Assembly (NCBI GenBank): GCA_964035575.1
Contig: OZ037917.1
Coordinates: 868,001-932,000, forward strand
Reading direction: 5' to 3'
Source of the DNA: Rhynchopus sp. YZ270_cl-10
Lineage: Eukaryota; Euglenozoa; Diplonemea; Diplonemida; Diplonemidae
DNA: 64,000 nt
Of the stretch, positions 40,432 to 51,400 are shown piece after piece (position 1 is the stretch's first letter; each line of letters starts with the position of its first letter). The translations under genes were made by a program, and so were the position numbers. The notes under the pieces are model-generated. The model searched no databases. It was not told where the DNA came from and saw nothing but the letters and a program-made list of their open reading frames with translations.

Positions 40432-40521
40432 TTGGTGTGGCTGACGACCCCAAAATAGCAGAAAATAGCACCTTGTCACACTTTATCGCACTTTATAGCA
40501 CCCCCCTTTCAGCCACACCAA
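40432..40521. mobile_element. 90-bp MITE, family TTGGTGTGGCTGA, copy 1
   Basis: The terminal inverted repeats read TTGGTGTGGCTGA at the left end and TCAGCCACACCAA at the right. TTA flanks both ends (40429-40431 and 40522-40524). The inside has repeats of AATAGCA. Confidence 0.75.
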
Positions 40522-40523
40522 TT

Positions 40524-40575
40524 ATAGTGTAGCACACTCTAGGGTGGCTACACTAATACAACCAAGCTTTCAAGG
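40524..40575 (-). repeat. R2 repeat, opposite orientation
   Basis: The only R2 copy in the window in the reverse orientation. It abuts the TTGGTG inverted-repeat element ending at 40521. Confidence 0.75.
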
Positions 40576-40590
40576 AAAAAAAAAAAGATT

Positions 40591-40640
40591 AGACTTGAAA
40601 TACAAAGCCCTCTCGTGAACAGTGTACCTTTGGTATGATC
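40591..40640 (-). repeat. R4 repeat (short form) with tRNA-like flank
   Basis: A near-consensus short form. About 60 bp further (40695-40725) the minus strand carries GGTTCGATAACCC, which matches a tRNA T-arm/B-box. Confidence 0.65.
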
Positions 40641-41226
40641 CGGCAAAAAAAAAAAAAAGGGTGAATATGTCAGTGGGCATCCTTACTGTGCTACACACTC
40701 TGTGGGTTATCGAACCGTTCTGCATGGAAACATTGTAGGCACACAGTGATTTTCCTAACCTAATGGGAGGAGGGGGTGATAATTCAAAAAAGACTTTTAA
40801 AAAGGGGGTGGCGGTTTTTGTGTTTGTTTTCTTGGTTTTCTTTTTTATTTTTGTGTATTTTTTTTTGGGTTTTATTTTTTTGTGTTTTTTTAATATTTTT
40901 TTGAATGGTTTTTTTAATGTTTTTTGTTATGTTTGTTTGTATATGTTTTTTGCTGCAAGAAATAAAAGAAAAGTAAAAGAAAAGGGTAATAAAAATATTT
41001 TTCAATACAGCAAATGAAATTTTCGTTCTGGAAAATTTCCCTTCTCACTCGCGTTTTTTTTTTGTTTTGTTTTTTTTTAGTTCTTTCCATCCAGTGAAGA
41101 CAGATCAGAACAGTGTAGTACCACAGGGAGCAATCCAGCTTTACCTCCATTCGTTCTAGCTTCGTTTATATAGTTCTTGTATTTCTTATAGTTTTTGTTT
41201 TTGTTTTTTTTTTTTTGCGGTTCTTT

Positions 41227-41934
41227 CAGTGCTCCCGCTAAGGCCGGGTGGTCGGTCATATTTGTTTTCAAAATTTCCATTTTTTATTTATCGCAACATT
41301 ATACCATATACCCTGCAGTTTTTTTTTTGCTAGTGCTTAACACCAGGGCATTATTTAGGTTTCGGGGTTTTTCGCTGGAACTCGGTCAAACTCGGTCGAG
41401 CCCACCTTAGCTCAAGTTGGGGGCCTCTGGCGGAATGTGAGAATTCCTCGGAGGTCGGCACTTCATTTATTTTTGTGCCAGGCACACGTGGTACACGAAT
41501 TATCACTAACCTCAGTACATTTACAAAAAAAGAAACGGCGGTCGTGGGACCCAAGCGAAGCCACGGTACGCAACATTTCTTAAAATTGCGCTTAAAATTG
41601 CACATTTTTACTGCCGAACTATGTCATGGGAAGGGTGGCTGCAAACTTGCGCCGCAGGCGCACGGTACGCTACTTTTTTCTTTCGCCATGCTGCATGCTT
41701 CCTTTGCAAATTCTTGTGCACGCATGAGGCACCGCACAAGTAGCCTTCCATAGTATTCCATAGTACTATGGTGAAGGGGTGGCTTCGCCACCCCACCCCC
41801 TAGACCCCCCCGTGACCACCACCCAAACCCGGTCATATATGACCGGCCATATATGACCGGGCCTTTTTTTGGCTTTTTTTATTTATCTATTTATCGGTCA
41901 TATATGACCGGCTTTTTCCTTAGCGGGAGCACTG
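41227..41934. mobile_element. 708-bp non-autonomous hAT-type transposon
   Basis: 17-bp terminal inverted repeats (CAGTGCTCCCGCTAAGG) are flanked by a perfect 8-bp target-site duplication, GGTTCTTT, at 41219-41226 and 41935-41942. CAGTG ends and 8-bp duplications are hAT hallmarks. The right side holds several copies of ATATATGACCGG. No transposase frame is visible. An inner segment (about 41624-41690) matches 5957-6017 in reverse orientation. Confidence 0.88.
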
Positions 41935-42048
41935 GGTTCTTTCGAACAGATGACTCACGCACAGCAGCCCACACACCTCATGACAACAAACTAGAAATAA
42001 AGGCTCAGGGAAACAGAACAGAGACTTCTGCTTACGCTCGCCAAAGGA

Positions 42049-42138
42049 AACTTTATAAGACGACCCTAAGCCTTCTCATGATTAGTCACCATTAAAGTTT
42101 AGGTGTCATTGATAAGGTATATTGTTGGCACAATATAA
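42049..42138 (-). repeat. R1 plus R6 composite repeat
   Basis: An R1 hairpin (42049-42090) is followed by a 39-bp R6 sequence (42099-42138) that is identical to one at 49581-49620, where it again sits next to R1. R6 contains its own hairpin, TATTGT pairing with ACAATA. The pair therefore moved or was copied as a 90-bp unit. Confidence 0.8.
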
Positions 42139-42290
42139 AAAAAATAGCTGAAAGTGCAAAAAAAAGGGGGGGAATTGTGAAACATAAAGTACCCTAGGTG
42201 CAGGGCACAAAAAAGCAAAAAATAAATACTGCAAAAATAAGCAACTGCGCATTGAGAAGAGAACACGTGCTCTCAAAAGAGTTGAAAAGT

Positions 42291-42333
42291 GCAAACGCCT
42301 CACCGTACACCGTACACCAGACGCAGACACTGG
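42291..42333 (+). repeat. R5 repeat
   Basis: A copy with a short internal duplication (CCGTACA twice). Confidence 0.65.
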
Positions 42334-42544
42334 TACTCCGTAGGTAATAGAACCGTAGGAGCACCACGCATGTACCCCAGGTACATGACTCAGAATACCG
42401 TAATCGTAAAAAGTTTGACCGTAAAAAAATCGGTCGAACTCCCAGAAAAATCCTGAAAAGGTCGAACAATTTTACGATCGCTAATTTTTGTACGAATAGG
42501 GTACAAGAAAGCGCAGTCAACAAAAAAAAAAAAATGAGAAAAAG

Positions 42545-42589
42545 GTTTGTAAGATTGAAGCCCCAATCTTCTCTGTCATCAGCCACTTA
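42545..42589 (-). repeat. R1 hairpin repeat, diverged
   Basis: The stem sequence has changed but keeps the R1 layout and flanking A-rich side. Confidence 0.5.
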
Positions 42590-42972
42590 AGAGGAGGGAA
42601 AAAAAAAATACCTACAAAAAGTGTCTCGCCGTTTGTATAAAAAAAAAAAAAAGTCACTGAAAGATATAAGCACCTTCAAAGCTCCTTTGACGACACCTCC
42701 CGCTTTTGTGAGGTAACTATACACGGCGGGGTCCACACACCCGAGGGTCCGTAAATTTTACGGACCCTCTTTACGGACCCTCAAGTGCGGACCCGGGTCC
42801 GTAATTACGGACCCTAGGGTCCGTAATTACGTGGTCTAAGGTGGGAAATCACTGTTTGGATGTGTGACTGCTGGTCGAAAAGCCCTGGGAGCAAACCGAG
42901 TGGTACACAGGTACCACATGATAGACCATGATCATGTGGGCCTATCCCAAGTTACATACCGAAAAAAGTCGT

Positions 42973-43299
42973 GAGCTCGGTTAGTTGTCAAAGACGTCTT
43001 CCACCATGCACTGAGGAGATAATGATCCAACAATTTACAAGAAAGATTACTTAACCTACTGCTGGAAATTGCCAGGTCGTAGTAACACACAAAGTGTGCC
43101 TCCGTTCGGGAAGACCGGATATTCTAGAGACCAAAAAGGCCTCAAGAATATCTTCCGGTAGTCAAGGTATAACCGAGTGAACGGCCCAAGACCCCCGTGG
43201 AGAAGTTAAATGTTGTAATGCTATCAAGTAGAAACTGCGAACACTGTCTTACCCTCCTCAATACATGGTGGAATATTTCTTTGACAACAAACCGAGCTC
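42973..43299. repeat. Long imperfect inverted repeat inside the 2.85-kb element
   Basis: The arms at 42973-43019 and 43253-43299 pair over about 47 nt with few mismatches; the left arm contains GAGCTCGGTTAGTTGTCAAAG. Inside, a second hairpin pairs CCGGATATTCT with AGAATATCTTCCGG (43119-43160). Confidence 0.75.
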
Positions 43300-44808
43300 A
43301 AGAGTTTTTAAACTTCCCTGAGGGAATGCGAGACGCAAAATTTACCACCAGACCCTGTCTTCGTGCACCTTCGGTGCAACGCTGCAGACAGGCCAAACTG
43401 CGTTGGACTCAGAGGAATGCCTGCTGTGCAGTGTATCAATGAGAACCAAGTCCCAGCAACAAGGGGCGCCTTTTGGCGGGCGTTGTTGAGGGTGTTTGGG
43501 GTGCAAAGTTTTCCACAATTTTGATGCGCGGGTACAGAAGTGTTGTCTTGTTCTTTCATCTTTAGGAATGTAAATGTCAATCGCGTTTAACTACCACGAG
43601 GGCTTGTTCAGTGAACCCACAAGGGGTCGAAGGGGGTTGGTTATCCCATAGCTATCAAAGGTTGTGTCGACCAGGCTAATCCACTATGTTACGCTGTACG
43701 TTGTTAAATCCGAAGAAATAACACTTTAGCAGCCGCAGGAAGTTTGTTAAAAAGAGTGCCTCACGCTACACAAACCACCACCCGCGATTGACTTAGATGT
43801 TATAACAAAGAGAATTCAGAACAAAACAACACCCTGCCCCATACACACTAAATTGTCATGCTTCAAGAGCATGCCTGGGCCAAAATTACTGTTGACCAAA
43901 AAGGCAACAAGACCACCCACAAGGAGTGTGAATTGTGCACTGGTTTTCTGGGGGAACGCAATATTTTCTTGTGTCTAGTCCTCCGCAAGCAGAGGACAGA
44001 CTTTCCGGAAGGTTTCCAAAGTCGAATTTCTTGCACTAGCTATGCTCCCTTGGTTAATGGCTATAGCAGTGACTGACTAAGTGTACCCACCCCCCTCCAC
44101 CCAGATCTTCGTCCGCAAACTCAGAATAGATTGATGCGGGTAGATTTTGAGTTGTTGAATGTCGGACCGCGGTGAAGCTTCTCATCGCAATCGCGGGTGC
44201 AGTTCAGACTTCACGATCCTGTATAAGTGTAAATGTGGGGTGTGATTAAGTTATGGTATACAAACGTAGTAGTCGGGAAAGGTGAGGTTAATAAAAAAGG
44301 CTATTTATTGCCGTGAAATAAGATAGATTTTTTCCACGCTACAGGTCGAGAGAGTGACCTGCTGCACAAATGGTTCGAGTGAAGCGAGGTGAATTATGTG
44401 AAGCAGGTAACGAGCGCCTGTGGAACCAAATAGAAACGTAACACTCATCACACGATAAAACCCATGGGAGAGGTTGTGGTGAAACGCACACACCTCGACC
44501 TGAGGAGTGGCTCTGCAGCGCGGTTCGTCCCCAGAACCGCAAGTGTGTTCAAAATGCTTTGTTTCTATTTCCTCCTTCATGTCATGAGGTGACACAAAAT
44601 GATTGGTGCGTAAAAAAATAGCTATTTAATAGTGTGAACATTACGCGTTTATTTCGAGTTGAAAACACGAACAAGTTGAAATATGCGGCATTTTTTTGTT
44701 CAATCTTCACTAGTAACTGAAAGTTAAACATAATTACATACCTTGTCTTCCCCGTAACCTGCGCCTTCGCTGCTTTTAAGGTGCTTTCTCTGGGTGCCCA
44801 GTGCCCAG

Positions 44809-45103
44809 TACCCAGTACCCAGTACCCAGTACCCAGTACCCAGTACCCAGTACCCAGTACCCAGTACCCAGTACCCAGTACCCAGTACCCAGTACCCAGT
44901 ACCCAGTACCCAGTACCCAGTACCCAGTACCCAGTACCCAGTACCCAGTACCCAGTACCCAGTACCCAGTACCCAGTACCCAGTACCCAGTACCCAGTAC
45001 CCAGTACCCAGTACCCAGTACCCAGTACCCAGTACCCAGTACCCAGTACCCAGTACCCAGTACCCAGTACCCAGTACCCAGTACCCAGTACCCAGTACCC
45101 AGT
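44809..45103. repeat. Heptamer satellite (ACCCAGT)n, about 42 copies
   Basis: A nearly perfect array of the 7-bp unit ACCCAGT (GGGTACT on the other strand). The heptamer keeps all frames open, so long ORFs here are artefacts. A short array of the same unit occurs at 6058-6107. Confidence 0.95.
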
Positions 45104-45875
45104 CACAGGTACACAGATACACAGGTACACAGGTAAAACCCGTTAAAATTGTGTGTGAAAGTTAAAAATAGCTATATTTGCATTTCATTGAGGACACATA
45201 GGCCCACCAAGGGCAATTTTGTGATGTCAAAAAAAAATTTTTTTCGGCCCAAAAATTGACTTGTTTTCGGTAAAACCCACTAAAAATTGTGGTACTCTAA
45301 ACTGCGTTTTAGACCCCCACAGATGCTCAAAAGTGCCAAATTTTGCTTTTAATGGCCTCAAATCGTCGAAATTAGCCCTAAACGGGGGCAAAAAAAATTT
45401 TTCGAGAGTCCCTTTCCCTGGGAGGCTCCGTAATTACGTACCCTAGGGTCCGTAATTACGGACCCTAGGGTACGTAATTACGGACCCTAGGGTACGTAAT
45501 GACACTCCGTAAAGAGGGAGTGTCCTAACATGCCGTTTTACGGACCCTCGGGGTGTGCGGACCCCGCCGTGTATTTTATGATAACGCTTTCCCCCCCCCC
45601 CCCCCCCCCCAACACACACGAAGAGAGAGAAACTGGACACCACTTCATATGAGGAGTTATCCACACCTGATTTTTGTTCAGGTACAGGGTTCACGGCTGC
45701 ATGCCATATACACACAAAAGGTCGCACTATCTTCGTATTTACACTACTAATTATATTAAGACAAACCAATATAGAATCAACTGAGAACGGAGTAATAAGA
45801 GGGGAAGAGGAAATGAGGAAATGAGGAAAGAGAGAGGAAAGGGGTAGTAAACCTGGGGCAGGAAAGGGGGGGAGA

Positions 45876-45942
45876 GATGTGGGGGGGAGAGATGTGGGGG
45901 GGAGAGATGTGGGGGGGAGAGATGTGGGGGGGAGGGGATTTT
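45876..45942. repeat. G-rich tandem repeat, about four 17-bp units
   Basis: The unit is GAGAGATGTGGGGGG(G), repeated about four times; a related unit recurs near 46105-46140. Confidence 0.85.
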
Positions 45943-46203
45943 TGATAAATAAATATTTTTTTTTGAATAGATAAAAGCAATAAATTACTTTTTATTTAAA
46001 ACAAAAGGCACTCCGTATCCAAAACAGGGGAGCAGTCTGGGGACAAAAACAGATTTCTGTATTGGGGAGGGTGGGAGTGTTTTTCGCTAAAAGGTAGGAT
46101 AGGATAAAGGTAGGAGAGATGTGGGGGGGGGGGGGGGAGGGGTGTAAGGTCGTTAGGAATGGTGCTGTCGCAAAAAAACAAAAGAAAAAGAAAAAAAAGA
46201 AAA

Positions 46204-46271
46204 TTGTTTCATAATATTATACTAACTATTCTCCTGAATAGAAGGTATAATAGGGTGCACAAATGTACCCA
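46204..46271 (+). repeat. R9 repeat
   Basis: It contains TAACTATTCT, TGAATAGAAGGTATAATAG and AAATGTACCCAA. It matches 63326-63390 with small gaps. Inner parts (ATTCT/AGAAT) form a short hairpin. Confidence 0.65.
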
Positions 46272-46295
46272 AGAAAAGACAAAGAAAGAGCAATC

Positions 46296-46336
46296 GTGCA
46301 AAACGCCTCACCGTTCATCGGCGGACGCAGGGCACA
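46296..46336 (+). repeat. R5 repeat
   Basis: A near-consensus copy just after an R9 copy. Confidence 0.65.
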
Positions 46337-46403
46337 AAAAAAATCAGAGGGAAATCCCTTGACTACTTGCAAAGCAACAAAAAAAAAAAAAAAAAGCGGG
46401 TGA

Positions 46404-46505
46404 AGTTGATAGTGCAAAACCACCTCACTGTTCATCGGCGGACGCAGACATTGGTTCCCCTCGGGTTATCGAACCCCAGAGAGGGCACTTAGCATGCAAC
46501 TGCTT
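46404..46505 (-). repeat. R5 repeat joined to a tRNA-like sequence
   Basis: On the minus strand a tRNA-like stretch comes first: TGCATGCTAAGTG (an anticodon-arm-like piece) and CTGGGGTTCGATAACCCGAG (a T-arm with B-box). The R5 body follows. I cannot fold a full tRNA, because the D-arm and acceptor side are missing. The layout resembles a tRNA-derived SINE. Confidence 0.5.
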
Positions 46506-47103
46506 ACGAGCTTTTTTTTTTTGAGAACCTCACAAAAAATGAGTCTCTCTAATTACTACTTATTCCGATAAGGTAAAGTAAAAGAAGAACTACCCTGTTG
46601 GAGCGGTGATTTGCGTATTTCTCCTTTTTAAAGCCATGCTTTTTTTTTGTAGGTACTAGATTCATATACTTTCAGTTCACAGAATTGAAAGCATTTTATG
46701 AGGAGGTCAACACAAAAAAATATATACTGCCACATAATCACTTATAAATCGAACGGAGATCGTCTCGAGACCATACACTGACATAAGGGGACGAAGAATG
46801 GACAAAAAGAAACACCACTTCTTAACCCCTGCAAATCCAGAGTACGCCCATGAGAATGAGGTACCCTGTAGTTGTTTGCATAAGGGTCAAAGAGAGGAGA
46901 ACCCTTTTCCCATTCAAAAAAAAATTAAGAGGCCTAAAAAAAAAAAAAATGTCGTTTTTTTGTATTCGCAAAAAACCTCAACTAAAATAAATAAAAAAAG
47001 GTGCATGTGAACCTCAGTGCACATCATCGTTGGGGACAGAATTTTTTTCTTTTTGCATTTATATGTCACACTCCCTGGTTTCTTTCTTTTTTCGATAAAT
47101 TTG

Positions 47104-47161
47104 TTTGGAGTAGTGTAGTTGCCTCGGTAGTGTTGCCACAGTTTTGTGCAAATCTCCACTG
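47104..47161 (+). repeat. R3 repeat
   Basis: A near-consensus copy. Confidence 0.75.
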
Positions 47162-47312
47162 TTTTTCCTCCCTCCATGTATATTGCACCATGGAAACCTC
47201 TTTCGAACATCTTTGAAGATGTCTTCGTTTAAACCCCCCCCGCTGCCTAATATTGGGGTACCTAATATCCATGTGTACGCCTATTATTCATGACATTGTT
47301 TATTTATTTTTT

Positions 47313-47362
47313 TGAAAACTTGGTTTGTATTAGTGTAGACACCCGAGGATGAACTCCACTAT
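47313..47362 (+). repeat. R2 repeat
   Basis: A near-consensus copy, followed by a CTTCTTTTTCTTC tract; an R3 copy lies 150 bp upstream. Confidence 0.8.
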
Positions 47363-48466
47363 ACTTCTTTTTCTTCGGGCGCACGCCTATCATTCGCGTT
47401 TTCGATTTATTTTTACGCCTACGATTGGTTACGTATTTCACGGTTAGAAACATGAATATTAGGCGAGGGGGGCTTTATAACATAAATCACCGCTCTCTCT
47501 AGCGCTCTGACTTTAAGAGAAGTTTTAAGTGATAACGCACAAGAGTTCTGTACAACCTCTCTACTCTACTGCACAATCTAAAAGAGGCACAATGGCTCCT
47601 GATGCCACTGACATCTCTTTTGGATGCAGGCATATCAAGCAAACATTTTGTGAGATACACCTTACAAAAAATACAGAGAGCCGTTCCACGCAGTACATCA
47701 GAAACACTCCTCTTCGTCTCTCAAGTTCAGGGAAATAGCTTGGGTACTTTTGCTGGTTTCAAAACCAGAACAAGCTGGTTTACTGGTTTGGGGAAAAATA
47801 AAAAAAAAAATGTGGGATTCGGGATTCAGTTATTCGTCGCCCCCGCACCACTTTCTTACTCACAGAAGAGAAAGCCTCACACGTAAGCGAACCCCTAAAA
47901 AGGGTTCATTGAGTGACTCTGTGGTGTAAAAAGCTGCATATTTTGCACTATACCTAATTTTTTTCGCCTGCGGCGCCACTTTATATTATTTTTTTGCTCC
48001 GCAAAAAATAGAGTTTCCAATGTCGTAGGGAACCCCCTTGCATTTTGCAGCCACAAATGCAACTTGACCAAAGCTGCAAAAAGTTGACCATTTTTTCAAA
48101 ATGACCCACCGTTGTAACAGCTTCTGGAAGACGTATTGGCTTTGTACGGTTAGTGGAACGTAAGGTGCAAGACCAAGCTCTGTTAACACAGGATTATATT
48201 CCATTTTCTTTGTTGTCTCGCAAAATTTACCCTTTGCCTCTCCACTCTGCGGTTGGCAGGGAGGCGCGCGCGAAGCGCGCGACGACCGCTTTCAACCTGG
48301 GAAAAATTTTTCTAAACCAGCAAACCAGCAACATTTGAAAAGTGCACCTTTCAAGCTACTACCCTGTCTCAACTAACTTTCTGAAAAAAAAAGCTCCTTG
48401 CGCTTTCATATACTGTTTTTTTTTTTAAATATCTTTAGAACCATGAATACTTTCCCCCCAAAACCC

Positions 48467-51400
48467 TCACCAAAACGTATTTTCCAACCAAAAGTATTTG
48501 TTTAGTTCGGTCAGCTCGGTGGCGTGGGACATATCTGGGAGGAATTCCGCCTGCAAAAAAAAAAAAAAATGGAGATTTTTATTTTATTTTTCTGACCCCC
48601 TTTTTTTTCCATACCATGCACTCAAAGAGGGGTACCACGATGTAGGTCATGAAGGCGGTTTGGCCTCTGGATATGACTGTGGTGTAGCGGTCCATGAACG
48701 GAGAGACTGCGAGACCCAGCAATCGCTCGCGGTCGCCTTGCATGAAGAACTCATCTGCGATCTGGTTGCACCATGCGTGGTACAGATTCTTCGGCCGTCC
48801 ACAGTTGCTAATATCCGCCATCTTGACCACCATTGTCAATGCGAGCGTCATATCATGCCGCCGGGACAACCGTAAATTCGTTTCAAGCTTTTTCTTAAAC
48901 TTCTGCAAAATCTGCGCATGCAGACCCATATCCGTTCCAAGAACCAACTCTACGATGACGTCCCGAATCTCCTTTTGCTTCTCTTGACTAAAGCTTTCCA
49001 ATATCTGATAATTGAATTGAATGAATAAAGGGAGAATAGGGAAGATAAACCATACGTCAAACTGCTCCAGCCGCATGATCTCAAAGACAGATGACGCATG
49101 GACGTTCTCGTTAACGCTGCGGTCGTTCCAGAGAACTGCCAAATAGTTCTGTGTCTTAACGTGGAAGGAGTTGTTGATCCCAGGGTGGTTGTAGTCGTGC
49201 ACAGACGAAGCGAACAACGTACAGAAAACGTCTTCATCGGTGACTTTGTACTGTGAAGAAAAGGGTGTTGGGCATTTGGAAGAAGCGGCATACCTTCTCT
49301 ATCATGCGCCCCTTGAGCAGGATGTAGTGACTGACCTGAAGCACATCTGCCGCGTGCATGGAGTTATGGTAAGGGTTTGGGTGGTACCCAGCCTCGATCA
49401 TGGACAGCCAATTTATCATCTTCTTTTCGTCGATATTGAATTTCCGCATGAAGCCGTACTGTCGTTGTTTTTGGGATAAAAAAAGAGTTGAAAATATGCT
49501 AAAACGTATCATTCATCAGGATAAAAATAAAGAAAAGTTTATAAGATGACCCTAAGCCTCTCGTTGCTTAGTCACCAAGGTTAGGTGTCATTGATAAGGT
49601 ATATTGTTGGCACAATATAATCAAGTCTCTCGTGCTTAGGCACCTTAAAAAATGAATACACCGCGTACCTTATAAAACAACGCATATTGTGTAATGAACA
49701 GCGCCCCACCCCTCGGTTGATTCGCAAGCCCTTCGTGGGTATACCCACCACTCATCTCTCTTTGCACCGCAAACACATCGAAGTCCCAGTCGTCCACGGC
49801 GGAGACCAGCTTCCAGATGGTATTTCTCTTTTCATCGGAAATCGACGTGGTGAGGGAGGCAAACTCAGACTTTGTGTATGGGCGGATCACGTTTGTGAAG
49901 TGAAGGTCCTCTGCCTTGCTCTTTTCGTCTTCCTCCTCGACCCACGGATCCCAGCAGGATTTGACTATTTTAAAGAGCTCGAGGTCGATATCGCGGCAGT
50001 CGGGTATCTTTGTAACACCGACAGGCATAGGTGAGGCAAGAGGGTTCCGTACGCAAACCACCAAGCCTTCTTCAACACCAGGTGCACCAATCTCGTTGAG
50101 CTCCTCTGCAAGCCGTATCGCTTCATTGCGTTTGACCTCAAGGGTTTTCGTACAGCTTTCGAGGCAAGCGGTGAAAATCATATTTTCATTTGAAATCTGT
50201 TTTTCTTTTTCACGGAGTACAACCACCTTGGCAGAGAGGTCATCTAACTCTCCATCAATGTCTTTGTCGCGTACTAAGGAGCAGACGCGGACGAAGTTCT
50301 GGCAGAGTTTCATGACGTAGTGATGGGAGAACACCGCGCCGCGTTTGAGGGCAAGCTGTTTGCCTGCGAAGTCGACGTAGGAGAGGTTGGTGTCGTGGGT
50401 TTTGAGCTGCACCTCGCTGTTTGGGATGACATCCTTTGAGATCTGCTCTGCAATGTACGTTACCATTGCTGCGGAGTCGCCACCCAACGCCTTTAGGTCA
50501 TCCTCCGATGCTTTTGAGGAGTACACCCCAGACTTCGTCGACGCCGTGACCACTAGATACCCATCCTCCTCCGCCGGGAGCAACGAAATGATTGCCTTCT
50601 TATCCTTTGTAAACGCAAACCCCTTCTTCTGATCTGCCAAGGCGAGATGATATGGGGTCTTCACTGGATCTGTAATCGACGGGGACGACTCGATTTGAGA
50701 ATGCCAATACTTCTTGTTCTCCTCCGCCATATGAACTAACGGAGAAAACCCAGGGAACAACGCCTGCATCGATTCAAACAACGGAATCACCATCGTTTCA
50801 ATAAACTGAACCTGCCCTCTAGGGAAATCCTGCCTATGCTTCGTACGGTCTGCCGTCCACGGTGACCCTTCTATGAAAGGCGCAGGGATGAGACCCCTTG
50901 CAATTTGAAAGTCACCTTGGCAATAGAACTCTTCAACAAGCTTTTCTAGGCGGGATGTGTGTATGCTTTGTTCACGTGTCCATGCGGCAAGATCTGCACA
51001 GCGCATAGCCATGGTAAGAAGAATGCGTACGTTGTCCTTTTGTGTCCAATCGAACATCGAGAGGCGTTCAGAGAATGCTGCCATCTTTTCCTCGATAGTG
51101 AGCATTTCTGCATTGGCCTTCATAAAGAGTACTTCTAAGACCGTTTCGCGCACCTCCCGTTCTTGGTCGACCTCTTCGAAGAAGTTGCAGTGCTGGTTCT
51201 CCAGTGTTTCAAATGGTACTGCAAGGCGGTGCTGCTCGATGATGAAGTGGCCGTTGTAGAAGTTTGAGATGAACTGTTTGCTTTCCTTCATCGTCAGGTT
51301 GTCAAGCCCCCTATGCCCAAGGTCTATCACACCCGCACCAATGATCATCGCAATGATATCCTCCTTCTCCAGCAACACTACACCGTCATCCTTTCCTTCA

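Larger units (their letters stand above)
42722..45571. mobile_element. 2.85-kb inverted-repeat element with unusual GC-balanced core
   Basis: The ends read CACGGCGGGGTCC then ACACACCCGAGGGTCC, and inverted (with G and one extra C) at the right end. TA flanks both ends (42720-42721 and 45572-45573). Sub-terminal arrays of GTCCGTAATTACGGAC palindromes lie at 42749-42835 and 45427-45500. The core has no transposase frame that I recognise. It contains hairpin-rich DNA (42840-44300) and a heptamer satellite (44809-45103). The TA duplication would fit Tc1/mariner-like transposition, but that is weak evidence. Confidence 0.75.
45574..48466. other. Repeat-rich gap downstream of the PDE gene
   Basis: It holds the G-rich tandem repeat, R9, R5, tRNA-like, R3 and R2 copies. 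A further possible inverted-repeat element (about 47745-48345) has ends with TGCTGGTTT motifs and a GCGCGCGAAGCGCGC palindrome near 48270. I see no gene that I can support. Confidence 0.4.

Noticed and set aside
42840-44300. rRNA gene or complete group I intron
   Set aside because: None of the universal rRNA landmark sequences are present. Only one group I-like segment could be placed, so neither call is supported.
44809-45103. Chromosome end or telomere
   Set aside because: The array lies inside an element with unique sequence on both sides and the unit is not a known telomere repeat.
44781-45165. Several overlapping 110-180-codon frames on both strands
   Set aside because: They only translate the 7-bp satellite, which is open in most frames by arithmetic.
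46404-46505. Functional tRNA gene
   Set aside because: There is a T-arm-like and an anticodon-arm-like piece, but no D-arm or matching acceptor stem.
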